Source: Macropodus opercularis (Eukaryota; Chordata; Actinopteri; Anabantiformes; Osphronemidae). Taken from it: a stretch of DNA of 64,000 nt. Shown here one piece after another: positions 1 to 21,917 of the stretch. The notes under the pieces were generated by a model. That model ran no database searches. It was not told the DNA's origin and saw only the letters and a program-made list of their open reading frames with translations. The position numbers were made by a program, and so were the translations under genes. Within the stretch, counting starts at the first letter, position 1; every line of letters starts with the position of its first letter. Location of the stretch: the NCBI GenBank assembly GCA_030770545.1, contig CM061107.1, positions 4,180,001-4,244,000 of the forward strand. The letters run 5' to 3'.

Positions 1-422
1 GTCGTGCATACACCAGGGACTGCATTTCTCTTGTTGTGATAGAGTGCGTGTGCTTTTGTGCACCTGCATACAAGGCAGTATATAGCAGTGAAGTGTATAG
101 ATTATTATCCACAAGGTTTATGCATGTGATGTGTTTAGGGCCGAAGGGATTTCACTAAGTGAGGCTGTGGTCTAATCCAGTCTTGAGTAGGTGCATTGAT
201 TTATTGAGCGGCGCGTGTTAGTTAGGCAAGAGCCTGCTTCCTACAATATCCCAATCAGCTACACTGTTCGTACACAGCAGAGAATTGTGGACTTTTTACA
301 CCTCAGACAATGTTGTGCACTTATTTTTGTGTCTGTTGTTTAGCTCTCTTAGCTCCACGCAGCTTGATAAAGGGCCTCAGCACCACTTAAATCTTTTTCT
401 CCCCTTGTCCGTTTTTCTCCAG
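1..422 (+). other. ctbp2: ctbp2 intron upstream of first visible exon
   Basis: No coding segment is recognisable. The stretch ends in a pyrimidine-rich tract and an AG at 421-422 that accepts the first visible ctbp2 exon. The exon enters in the middle of a Gly codon, so an upstream coding exon must exist outside the window. Confidence 0.7.
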
Positions 423-10356
<9,934 letters not shown>

Positions 10357-11840
10357 CAGCAGACGGGATACAGACGGTCACATCGCAAGCCGACTCGTTG
10401 ACACTCGGAACCAACCTGAAACCACAAAGCAACCGACCAACTGGGACCAAGAGACAGTGAAACAAACACCACAAGCAGCTGTCTGTTAAACCAGTCAGCA
10501 ACTGGGAACAGAAGAGTTCCAGGGAATTTGTACTTTCAGCGTTTTAGTTTTTATTGTCTCTTTGGGTTCAGTACCAACTTTACTCTTTGATGATATTTTT
10601 TTTTTTGGTTTGTTTTTCTTCGGGACACGCCTGATTGTGGACACAGAGTCCAGTGATTTTAATGCTCCAGGAGACCCCACGGAGACTCTATCCCGCCTCC
10701 CCCGACACAGCAGAGCTCATGGGAAATGTAGGCCCACATGTCAACACAACGGGAGAACAAGAAAAGAAAACTACTTTGGCATCTTGTGCTACTGGACCTT
10801 ATCCCACCCTGAACCACCGCCCATCCTCATCTCCAACTCTCCTTACTAATGTGTGTTTAGACCCCTCCCAATGCCAAGAGAATTATTTTTTCTTTCAATC
10901 TTCAGTGTGAATGACTAAAAATTGATTAATTATATATATTTATCATTCGTCAAAGGAAAATTTTGCTCTTTAGTTATCTATAGTGGGTTTTAACCCTTTC
11001 CTACCGATAATGCACACGACAGCTGCAGTTGCAGGTTTCCACCACTTGAGGGCACTTCTGCACAGCGTGAGAGATCCTTCTCCACCTGTGAGCATCCGGA
11101 GCTCAACTTGCTCCAAAGCATAAACACTGTAGACAGAGTTTTACATGACATGAATCGAGAGGTAGCTGCCAGCTAAGTATTTCACTTTGTGTTCAGTCTG
11201 CGACGTCATGTGACGAGGACACAGCGTTTCCATAATCGGAAGCAAGTTGACGTGGCTGACTCCTGAGCAGACCCATTTAATCTTAGCGGCAGCAGTGCAC
11301 TGACTGCGACGCCCTGCCTTCTTCTTTGAGCACATTTCACCGTCCGTAGAGAGGAAAGGGTTAAAGCAAACTTAATTTCTTAATGACTCAGGAAAACACT
11401 TTTGCAGATTATTCTTTATTCCCAGAAGTTTGTCTTCGAGGAACAAAAGATAAGATCAATCTAGTTAGTCTGGATATTTTATCTCCTCCCGCATCCTCTC
11501 CATTGTGGTATTTTTATATACAAGGCATCCCATGTTTTTGGTGTTGAACAGTTTTGAAGAGTCCTGTTAGATTTGTATTGCCTAGTTAAATGTTCCTATA
11601 ACCATAGTCCTACGTGATCCACCCTCTTAAATTTTCTTTGTTCTATTGAAGGCCAGGTTCTTTGGGGCATCTTGTACTCTGTAAGAGCAATAGCAGAAAC
11701 TCCTTAGTGTCCCAACAATAGCAGAAGAGGCAGCCAGCAGTATGTTTTTGTTTTTAGTGTGAGTATTTGTATTTGTTTCTTGTACAAGGTGAACATTTAG
11801 CATTCAGTGCAGTTCAAATAAAAAGATTTGATTCTGAGAA
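10357..11840 (+). other. ctbp2: ctbp2 3' UTR
   Basis: AT-rich sequence follows the stop codon and runs without introns or coding potential to an AATAAA at 11817-11822, the best polyadenylation signal on this strand. A 3' UTR of about 1.5 kb is inferred. The exact cleavage site cannot be read from the sequence. Confidence 0.6.
11817..11822 (+). terminator. ctbp2: Polyadenylation signal, probable end of ctbp2
   Basis: Canonical AATAAA on the plus strand about 1.46 kb after the ctbp2 stop codon. A second plus-strand AATAAA near 12264 would fall inside the likely zranb1 3' UTR on the other strand, so the first is preferred. Confidence 0.55.
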
Positions 11841-12714
11841 CTGCTTGATTTGGACATTATTTGGTGTGTTATGTTTAAATTAAATGTTCTCTTTATAGTT
11901 GCAAAGCTGACCCCTTCCACCAACAATGGATAACATTTCAAACAGCAGTTCACAAACAAATGTACACTACAAAGAGGATGCAAGTGAGTCAAATTTAATA
12001 TTAATGCACTCCATAGAAAGAGGCAGAGTGTTTGGTTCTCTTTTCCCCACCAGCAACACCACCCTCTCTAAAAATGAACATGATCGACTAAATCGCACGT
12101 AAAAATGTCAGTAAACTTGTACGTCGTGTTTCCCCTCCCCTCACAGAATGTAGGTATTATCTGTGCAAAACAAAATACTTCAAGACTGAAAGGATCAAAC
12201 AGAACACAGATTAAAATGGGGGCAAAACAAAAAGTCAAGCCTCTGTGCTAACTCTCCTAAACGAATAAATAAAGCCAACATCAGAAGGGGTCTGCAGGGG
12301 GATAAGTGGCCAGGAAAAGAGGGGCTCTTCAAACCTTAACACACAAGGATTAGCATTTTCTGACAATTCTGTAAATGAAATTTCTCACTTAGTGCAGCTT
12401 TGGGATTTTCTTAAATACAGTATATGTTGCTATATGTTCTACTATTTCTCTCATGTTGAGATAATTACTTTAAAGGAACGGGAACTAAATGGACTTTATG
12501 TGCTTTCATAGGAGCAGTAATCAGGGTTCTGTTTCTTGGTGCTGGTATCTTTTTATCTATCACAGAGATCACAGAACACATGCATTGTTACAAGTAAAGA
12601 CTTAGCATTTTGGAGAAAGAAAAATAGAAATGTAAATAGTAAGGTTATCTCTCAGAGCCAGAAGTGTCCAACCTCACATTACAAGCTCTTTCTTCTTTAC
12701 CTCCCCGCTCCCTC
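11841..12714 (-). other. zranb1: Probable zranb1 3' UTR; convergent junction with ctbp2
   Basis: No coding potential lies between the zranb1 stop codon at 12715 and the ctbp2 polyadenylation signal. The two genes converge here, so this DNA must contain the zranb1 3' UTR. A minus-strand ATTAAA (TTTAAT on the plus strand near 11993) is a candidate signal. If it is used, the two transcript ends are only about 150 bp apart. Confidence 0.45.
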
Positions 12715-14859
12715 TCACTCGTCTTCGTCGTCCTCTTCCTCGCCGTCAGACAGAGAGGCACAGGGGCGGATCTGGCGGTATCTGTCCAACCACTTCTCCA
12801 CCATCTGGGTGACCAGGGGGTGGTTACGGCGGCGAGAGCTCTTCTGCATGGCTGCCAGCATGCCTCCTTCTGTCACGCAGCAGTCCAGCCATTCCCTTAG
12901 CAGCTTCTCCTGCTGCTCCTCGTTGCCCATCTGAGTTGAAAACAGTCAGGCCATTAAGGAACAAACTGCAGCATGTTATTGCACGAAACTGCTGTGAACA
13001 CCAACTAGATTATTTTTGTAGGAAGGATAATTGTTAAATTATTTTCCACCTTCATCAATGATTGTCACAGCTCAGGGAAAAAAAAGCTTGTTAGTGCGGT
13101 TAAATGGAGTCAAAATCCAATTTCACTGTTATTTTCCACAATAAATTAAAGGAGCAATTCCTTAAAGAAAAAAAACAACACTTGCCTCTTGTGCAGACAG
13201 GAAGTGAATATGCAGCAGTTTCCTCTCACTGTCAACCAGCGGCAAGAAAGTGACCATGACGTCATCGTCAGTATTGAGATTCGCACCAGCACCGCGATTG
13301 TCGTAGCCGTCGTTCTCCATGGCCACCAAAGCCGAGAAGTGGCCCCGTGTGTAACCCAGGGCGATGGGGCTCTTCCAGCAGAAGCTCTGCTCCCATAACA
13401 AAGGCAGATACACACCTAAAAACACACGCACGCAAAGCAAGTCAGACCAGCTGGAAGCTCCTATGCACGACAACACTGTCGCCACCTGGAAGGAACAGGC
13501 CCTGCAGCTGTACGCTCAAATTACACTGTGTGAAAATCAGTCAGGGCCAAGCATCGTCTCAAATGTGACCCGACATCAGAAGCGACTGCGTTTCAGCTGA
13601 CTGGAAACAACTGGGCCATTGTGAGCAGAGAGCAGCTCTGTGGCGCTGCCTGGTGCCCTGCTTCTTCAGGAGAACGTCCTCCCGCTCCACTTCCTGCTCC
13701 AAATACACACTTAGACCTAGTGAGAGCTACAGCTGTGACTGCAGTCCTGCACCTAATGAAATCTCTGGTTGCAGCAATCTGCCAAACAGCACAGACGTTT
13801 TGAGTGTTTAGGAAATTACAGCAGCATATTTATTAATGCTATATTCTATATGAAAGGTATGGGTCTCATGTCTCACCTTGAAAACGAGTGTATCCTAACG
13901 TTTCACCACGGAAACTTTTGTAGTATTTCACTCCGTAGACTATGATTGGTCTGCGAAGAATGTGCGCGAGAACAAAAATGTGGGTTTGCTCCAGGCTGGC
14001 CCCAGGCTGAGTCGAGAAATAGAGAGATTGAGAAACAACAAACCGTTATAACGTGTCATACAGTAGGTGAAATCACATATGCTCCAACTAAAAATAGTAA
14101 AGCGGGCTGAGGCTGCACACAGTGAACCCTGGAACACCGTGCGTCCAGGCCACCCTCTCGCCTTCTCATTTTTCAGGTTCACATTCTGAATAAGCAGAAA
14201 GTAGATTACATAACTGCTCTTAAATCTATAGCTACAATGACAGTTCATGCACCACAGGGGCTTTAAAGGCCCCAACACTTAAGGGATGGAATATTAAGGC
14301 TCATCTTATCCTCTGGATCTCATCTCTCAGTCAAAGCCTCAGTCTTATGGTATCACATGGTAGCTTTTGCTGTTTGTTTACACTGCCGATGGAGTGGCTC
14401 TCCGAGCTAAATACATGTAATCCCAAGGTCACGTGTTGGGAAAGAGTGCTGCTTTAGCAGACATGCCAGCCAATCAGAGGAGCTGCCCGTTGACCTACAG
14501 CACCATATTACAGGGATGTGTCTTAGTTGCTTATGCCCCGTCATTCACACAAGAGCCACTTTCCACAAGCTCCCATTCAGTTCAGTGTGGTTTCCCCCTT
14601 TTTTTTTTTTTTTTTAATCGAAACATGTTAACTACATAATTACCTGGCTCGCCAAAGACAGGATGAACGACCAGTCCTCCTGCCACTGCTCCTCTCTCAG
14701 GGAGAAATGCAAACCAAAGCTCTGCGAATACCACGATTCCCAGTCCTTCCAGCGCGTGTAGAACCTAAAAGAAAATTCGTTTTCAGTTTAAGGACCTTTA
14801 AAAACACTGAATTTGAGTGAGAGAAGTTAAAGTTTCTCCTAAGGAGTCTAAAGACAATG

Positions 14860-14892
<33 letters not shown>

Positions 14893-17800
14893 GAACAAAG
14901 CTCCCTTATATACTCATTGCTGAATATCTCTTTCAGCTCTCACCTTTATGTATTTGGCTGGATGAGAGAAATATGTAAACATCCTCAGGAAGCTCTCCCT
15001 GCACTGAACCTCCAAGTCAAATGATCAGTCCACTAAACTGCCAGCACAGCATGATGCCGTCCAGTCAACTAGAAAACCTATGTCGTTACTAATCGCGAAT
15101 ATTTAATAATAACAATAAAAACTTAAAAAGCGACACCAACTTTGTTTTGCGTCTGCTCGTTTTAAATCCACAAATTCTTTACATTAACATCATTTTTGAT
15201 AGTATTCTAAATGCTATAAAACATCCTCACCAGTGGGAGCAATCATGCAAACTGTCATGGAGGGTCTTGCGGAGGACAGAGTCCTTGTCATAGATGCCCC
15301 AGGTGGCCTGTAGAACAGAGTCCAACAGGCAGTCGCCAGCTGTGCGGTTCCACAAGGCGTACAGCCGACTGTCCAGACGTGTGCCCAGTTCTAGAGACCA
15401 GTTGATGACGGGGGATTCCTCTTCTAACTCTATAAAGGAGAAGAGGTGCAGGGTAAAATGTATTCATTGGAGAACAACCTGAATATTAAAAAGAAGCAAA
15501 AGAATCTGTTTCTTAACTTCTGCAATATCATCAAATAAGTTAGTATATAATCATCTACTCAATAACCCCCTTTTATCAAGGTTGTGTCTTTTGTTAAGTG
15601 TGTGGGAGGCAAACCAGTGAGCTCACTTCACCTAATTACAGAGTAGACAAAGGATGAATCAGGAGGTGGTGAGCTGACTGGCAAAGAGCACAAGAGCAAG
15701 CAATGTTGATTTTCTTTTTGTTGGACAGAGCAAGGCCCGATCGTGAATCACGGAATCTACCGCCCACTGTGTCTGCATTCATTCAACTCGAGTCACATGT
15801 GCAGACTGGGATGCGTAAATTTACATGAACATGAAAGAAAAAAAAAAATCCTCTATACCTTTTTGCACATCTCGATCCAAAACGTCATCGAACAGCTTCT
15901 CTTGGACAGCAGGCGGCAAGTCTTCTATATCTGCAAAGACACACGGAATGACATTATGTAGTTATGTTCATTATGACCTAATGGATCTGTTGCCCATCAC
16001 AGAGGGCAACAGAAGCACTACAGTAATGACACAGAGGGGATGTTCTTTGCAATTGCATTTGCTGGCTGACATTTTGTCAATGCCACACTATAAACACAAG
16101 CTCTGTACAGCATGTTGTGTTTCTGTGTATTGAGCTGTGTGCACACAAAGCCAGAACACTGATGGTTATTCTCTGGCTCAATAGTGGAAGGCACTGCCTT
16201 TGTCTGAAAAGAGAGAGAGAGAGAGACAGAAACAGAGGGAGAGTGGCCTGCAGCTGGCCCCAGGCCAAATTCAGTCTGCACACAACTAAACACAAAAATC
16301 TAATCTGTCCATGAAGCCTGCATAATCTTTCATCCCACTGGTGCACGCAGCTCTCTAAAGCAAAGTGCAAGTCATGTTTGGTAAGGCATGACACCACAGG
16401 GACAGGACCCTGAGCTGCCGTTTCTGAGCAATGCTGCACAACAAGACTGAGTCATCCCACCAATTATCCAGAAAGGGATCAAAACATAATTCAAGATCAA
16501 AACAGAAATCTGTACATGTATCCAATTTAAAACAAGAATTGGCATAACAACCAAGGTTTTTGTTGTCGTGGCAGCATGACGTCACGAGTACCTGCAGGCA
16601 GGGTGAAGGTGACCAGGTCAGTGAGGAAGTAGCAGGCAAAGTCTCCTTTGCGTTGATGCAGTGAAGCTGCGATCTCCCTCCGAATCTGCTCCGTCAGCTC
16701 AGGACACACCATGGAGGGGATGGACTTAGCGGCCTGCTGATTCACCTTAAAGACAGACCCACAGGCTCATCGGTATTTGCATCAGTGCTATATTATTATA
16801 CATTCACAGTAAAGAGCTAATCCCGCTCATCTTGTTTGACAGTGTGGGCCCCTGTGACTTTTCTAATCGTTGCTTGCCGTCCTTGCCACTACATCAGCTC
16901 TGTGGCATTGCGTCCATTAGGAAGCAGTAACAGGACTGAAGCCAGGCTAATCCTCCACCTAATCCCCCAAGTGCATTGCAGCTGTAATTACAGGCATTAC
17001 AGGCATCTGCCATATCATCTAATATTTAAAAGGACAATTACAGACAGATGCAGTTGACAATGAGCAGTTGAGAGTAGCCTCAAAATTATAGAAACGTTCT
17101 GATGTTTTTAGGGGTAGCAGCCAGTTTGATGGGCAGACTTTGCAAAACACATTATAAAAACAGGCCTGTTACGTAGAACACAACGTAAACTTCACTCAAG
17201 CCTTCATTTAAGGTGCTTCAGCGCGTCTGGGGCAGCAGCTTGGTCTCTTCCCTGGTTTATTGATGTGCAAAGACTGGGTGGATCTACTTGCTCAAAGATG
17301 TTGGTCTAGCATTTATCCCAGTGGGGTGGATAAAAAAAAAAGAAATTAAACCTAGAGCATGTTTACCTCTGTTAGCAAGATGGCTAGCATGTCCTGCCTC
17401 TGGAAGCGGATAGCCAGATGGACCAGGGTGAAGCCTACATCAAAAGCTGAGGACCGGTTGAGGAGCTGCACCTCGTCAGCGGTGAGCTGCCGGGCGATGT
17501 CGCCTCCGGACGACTTGTAGGCCTCCACTGCCGCCAGGTCCCCCTCCACCACGCCTGCAGCAGGGGTAGGGAGGAGAAGGAAGGAAGGTCAGAAAATAGG
17601 AAACAAATGTTTCCACACAAATGCAAAAATGGATCAAAGCCTCAGTTTACTGGTGCTGTTGCTTTTCCTGGAATTCTTGTGCACAGGCTTTTAAATTTAG
17701 ATGGTGGTGACACATAAATGTACATTGTTTACAGCCTATGCTTGAAGAACAGTCTGTTTTGTTTTATCCCTCAACATTCAACGGCTGTCGACTTACTAGC

Positions 17801-20742
17801 CTGTACACAACAGCTGTAATCACAAGGCTACGCAGTTAATTAACTATGCCACTAAAGTATGAGACGAGACTACATATTAAAATCATAAACAGTAAAATTA
17901 GACCCCTCTGTGAACATCCTAGTCTTCATGAATGTAGATTTTAATTCATGGACAGTTGTTTCAGACATCAACTGTCCAGTAAATCTGCTACGTTAAAGCG
18001 TAGAAAGACACAGGAATCCTTTTAAAACAGGCCTAGGCTTTGTCAATGGATTATACTGGCTGTTGGAGCAGCCCCAACATACAGTGTGTACTGGCTTTAA
18101 ATCAAAGCTAGATGTAGCAGCTCAGCATGTTCGATGTGAGAACCACAGAATAATATATGAACTTGTATGAGCCCACGCTAATTACTGTTAGAGAAAATCA
18201 CATTGAACTAGAAGAAACAAGTTAAATGCAAGAAGAACTCAGAGCAACAGGCTCCTGTTCTTGACATCAATTCAGTTCAAACGACCTCTAGATGCAGCCA
18301 CTAGTCAACCCAGTGTGAGAACAGATGTCACTCTGTGAAGCTGCTACATAACGGGACAGACAGACCAGTGTGGCTTGTAATGACATCTGAGCACCGCAAC
18401 GACGGCTAATTTGAACAGGCATCACGACATTTACTCTTTCTCATCAGGCCCTCGACTAACGTGCCAAAATTTCCTGGGATCCTTTTGTTCGTTTTTAGTG
18501 ACCCTCTCAAAACTATTGTGCTACTGACGTCACACAACATAAACAACTGAGTAAGAAGGTTAGTTAGATAGTTTGTCCTGCAGTGGTCCCATGTGTGAAA
18601 TGTTTATGTGCAGGGCTGCATAGTTCATAGGTCATAGCCCCTTCACCTACACACAGTACCATGTTGACTACTGCTTGTTTACCAGCCAAAAATCCAAATA
18701 AAACATTTTTATGAGTGGGAGAAGCAGCAGCACAATAGTTTCCAGTGTGCGAAGGGCCCACACACATTATACACATCACCACACTATAGACATTTAATTT
18801 GTAGATAAACCAACATCATATAGTGTAGAACTGCAAAGCTCAATAGTTAGAATCTTTAGGAAAAACAAAATCATAATATTACACAAACAGAGACCATTTC
18901 CTTTTGTGGGGAAGGATAATCAAAGGAAACATCTGATTTGGCCCAAATAAAGAGCTCTGAAAAAACATTTGACTAGTAACTGGAGGAAACAGCTGAGCTA
19001 CGTGAGAGCTAGTTGTGAGGCCCAAGGAAGTGCTTGGCTTGACCATAATGTTAAGCTCAGGCACTTCCTCCATCAACAAACAGTCTGAATAGCCAAACTG
19101 TAGCACATTCAGCATAACTGAAACATTAAAAAACATAGAAGCACAAAGAATGAAATGAAAAGGTTATGAACAAGTGTAAGCAGAAATGTAAAATAAAGGT
19201 GAGGACACTATAACCTAAGGGTGATGTTTTCAATTCCTTAAGAGCAAGCTGGAGAGGGCAGTCAGTGCAAAGTTCAGGAAGATGCCGATCATGTGCTGCC
19301 TCTATGCTTTTTGCTGTTTTTGTTGACTGGTGTTCGTGTCTTGTCAAGGCTATTTCTGCCTCCCAGGCGCCCCTGCACAGCACATAAGCGCCACTGTTTA
19401 TATGGTGTGCTGGCTGTGAGCCAGGACAGTCTCCGGTCCACGGCCTGTGGTGCCCAGACGGGCCATTCATCCCCACCGGCTGGTTAGCGATCACACCCTC
19501 TCTCCATTTTTCAAAGACTCTCACAGAAGCAGCTGATGGGTTCAGTGGTGGGTTGGCTCAAATTCCCACTAACCATTTAAGCATCTTTATTATGCTGCCA
19601 TTCAGCAGCATTTATGCTACATAATCATTTAGACAGCGTTTTAAAAAAATGTCATTAAACATTCAGACATTTACTTCTAAAACACATTGGATTACATTAC
19701 TTTGCAACCTTGACCTTCACTGTAATAAAGTAGAGCTAATGGGACAAACACACACCTCATTCTGTCCTCACTGATCCTGATCTCAAAGAAAATAAACAGC
19801 TGTTACAAGGTATTTTTGTGAGTGAGTCATAACTTGTTGGCGTTTAACAGTCAAACGTCTAAACGTGAAAACACAACTGCTGCTTCATTCAGCAAATGAA
19901 ATACATAAAAACTTACCGGCACAAGCATTGAGGAACAGCCAGTCTGTCTTCCTCATTCTGTTTCTAATCTGCTTCAGTTTCTTGAAGTCGATCTCTTGCT
20001 CCTCTTTACTGCTCATGGCTCCGGCTGCAAGCTCTATCCTCTGGAAGTCCATTTTGACAGTGTCTTCCTTCTTAGCCATAGGAGGGGACCTCCTTTGGCT
20101 TCCACTGCAACTTCCCCTCCACCAAGACCGGTCTTGCTCATTGATCATGGGTGATGGCTCTGCAGACTCAGCTAGTTGTATGGTTTCCTGGTTGTTGGGC
20201 CTGGGACTGTCACAAACCACACACTTTATAGTTTTAGGCCAGTTCTGGTAAGCGCATGCAGTACATGTCCAGTGCTGCTGGTGTGTATTTAGCCTGTTTC
20301 TGTCGTTGTACTCCTCACAGGTGTCCACAGGAGAGTGGAGAGCTGGACGGCAACCTGCGTTGGACCCTGAAGTGTGGGGGGATTCGGTCGGGCTGCTGGT
20401 CCTTGGGCGCTGACACAGACACTGTGTACAGCGAATGGCCCGAGGCCAGTTCAGGTAGGTGCACATCTGGCATGACCACTTATTGGCGATCTCTGCCACG
20501 CTGGCTGACCTAACTCTGGGCCTGGCACTGGAGTCAGGGCAGATAAGGAGGCTGCTGCCACTCTCAGTTCTGGGAGGGTCCCACTCTAGACTGGAGTCCC
20601 TATCGGGGCTATTCTTGTAAGGTTCCTCTGTAATGATGGGTCCCCTTGATCTCTGTGCACGGCACATGGTGCATTTGATTGAAGACGGCCAGTTTTCATA
20701 GGTGCAGTAGTCACAGGCCCATTTAATCTTCTGTTCAGTCAT
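12715..20742 (-). CDS. zranb1: Ubiquitin thioesterase ZRANB1 (TRABID)
   Basis: OTU-family deubiquitinase that cleaves K29-, K33- and K63-linked ubiquitin chains and is linked to Wnt signalling in the literature. Nine coding exons, in transcript order: 20742-19917, 17554-17367, 16745-16592, 15930-15859, 15429-15231, 14764-14644, 14006-13877, 13415-13186, 12930-12715. All phases agree and give 711 aa (human 708). Three NZF zinc fingers occur in the first exon: WACDYCTYENWP with Cys10/13/24/27, then WSCQMCTYLNWP and WTCTACAYQNWP. An ankyrin-like ubiquitin-binding region with DWLFLNACAGVVEGDLAA follows. The OTU domain holds catalytic Cys447 in NRTAGDCLLDS and His589 in YTRGHFSAL. The C-terminus is an acidic Glu/Asp-rich tail. 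The ATG at 20742 follows an AG acceptor by a short leader, so the 5' UTR is split. Oddity: the intron after exon 8 uses a GC donor. Confidence 0.97.
13181..13190 (-). other. zranb1: Non-canonical GC donor splice site of zranb1 intron 8
   Basis: Read on the minus strand the exon end is AAGAG followed by GCAAGT, and the next exon begins ATGGGCAACGAG after a CAG acceptor at 12931-12933. Only the GC donor keeps the frame, joining SAQE to MGNEEQQEK. The sequence otherwise matches the donor consensus perfectly, as is usual for GC-AG introns. Confidence 0.85.
14859..14893. repeat. AAT-rich short tandem repeat
   Basis: About ten AAT-type units with one interruption sit in the zranb1 intron between coding exons 5 and 6. 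Ordinary microsatellite DNA. Confidence 0.8.
17555..19916 (-). other. zranb1: zranb1 intron 1 of the coding region, 2.4 kb
   Basis: Donor at 19916-19915 and acceptor at 17556-17555 on the minus strand split a Gly codon. The intron has several short open frames without family resemblance. Nothing else is recognisable. Confidence 0.75.
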
Positions 20743-21179
20743 TGTGAATCACTTTGGTTCGTCAGACTGTGGCAACAAATCCATTCAGAGGTTAGACACG
20801 ACAGACATCTGGAAATAAACAATTATGACGCAACAGCATTGTGTTTACTATAAAGTTAATACTAAACCAAACAAACAAAGACATTTAATGTGCGTTCCGG
20901 TAATTTGTAAAACTCCTTCTAAACTTCTGCTCACACGTTCAAGTTCTCTGGCCACCTAAGACTACGAAATGATTAGCGGGATTAATTTGCCGGCCTGAGT
21001 TCATATTCAGAGAAAGACTTTTTATTGTGTTAGCCAGTGTTCACTCGCTAGCTAGCGAGCTAACAACCTAGCATACAATCTTAGCGTGAAGTACAACACG
21101 CACAGAAGGTTTCCACTTTTGAAACTGCACCAATCACGTAGTTCACTATCCGGAAGACTTAAAGAAAAATATGTCAACA

Positions 21180-21560
21180 CTCTCACCGTCTGGCGACTGA
21201 GCTCGTTTCTCAAGTGCTGGTGAAAGCCACAACAAACCCTGCTCGTCCAGCCCCCTCCTCCTGCGCTATCAAGCCGTTCCCCAAAGCGAGTTTTTCCGAC
21301 TCCCTTAATGTCTCACATGTTTACCTTTATGCGCACACTAACCTCTCGCTGAATTAAATCACACCTTGGCAAAGACCGTGTACGCCTCGAATCATGGTAT
21401 AAATCCGCGACACGCCATGGTCTACATTGCCTCCCTGTTGTTTAATGGCGGCGACAGCGAGACAAATGAGTAGCAGAGCCCAAATAAACGCTAGCCCGCG
21501 ACGTCACCAATCATCTGGCGCAACGCTAAACGTGATTGGCTGAAAGGAAAATCCCTGTGA
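21180..21560. promoter_or_regulatory. Head-to-head promoter region of zranb1 and hpdl
   Basis: Between the zranb1 start codon (20742, minus) and the hpdl start (21918, plus) the DNA is CpG-richer than its surroundings. It contains a CCAAT box at 21507-21511 and an inverted one (ATTGG) at 21535-21539, next to an ACGTCA CRE-like half site near 21501. A minus-strand donor CAGACG|GTGAGA at about 21187 would end a non-coding first zranb1 exon that splices to the acceptor just upstream of the ATG. No TATA box is obvious. The arrangement suggests a shared bidirectional promoter; transcription starts are inferred. Confidence 0.5.
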
Positions 21561-21917
21561 TGCCTTCGCGACCGTCGGAAACATTACAAATTTGCTGTGA
21601 GCTGCAATTATGGGACTTTATAAGAGTCAACGATTCTTATTATTATTTATGATCAATTTCGTACCTTACACAAACATAAAAACATGTTTCATATCTACTT
21701 CTACTTGTTGTGACATCAGTTTTACCTTTAAATAATATATGTTAAAATCACCGCTTGGGTCATGTCATGGACATGTACAGCAATAAATTATAAGTAGAAT
21801 TTACACATTCTATATGGTATATACATATACTCTATGAAAATAAACATAATGGATTAATATTAACTGTGTATATTGAGGATTTGCAAGACACGCCCCCTGT
21901 CAAACGTCACACAAAAC

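Noticed and set aside
19865..20251. 128-codon plus-strand frame opposite zranb1
   Set aside because: Antisense shadow of the first zranb1 coding exon.
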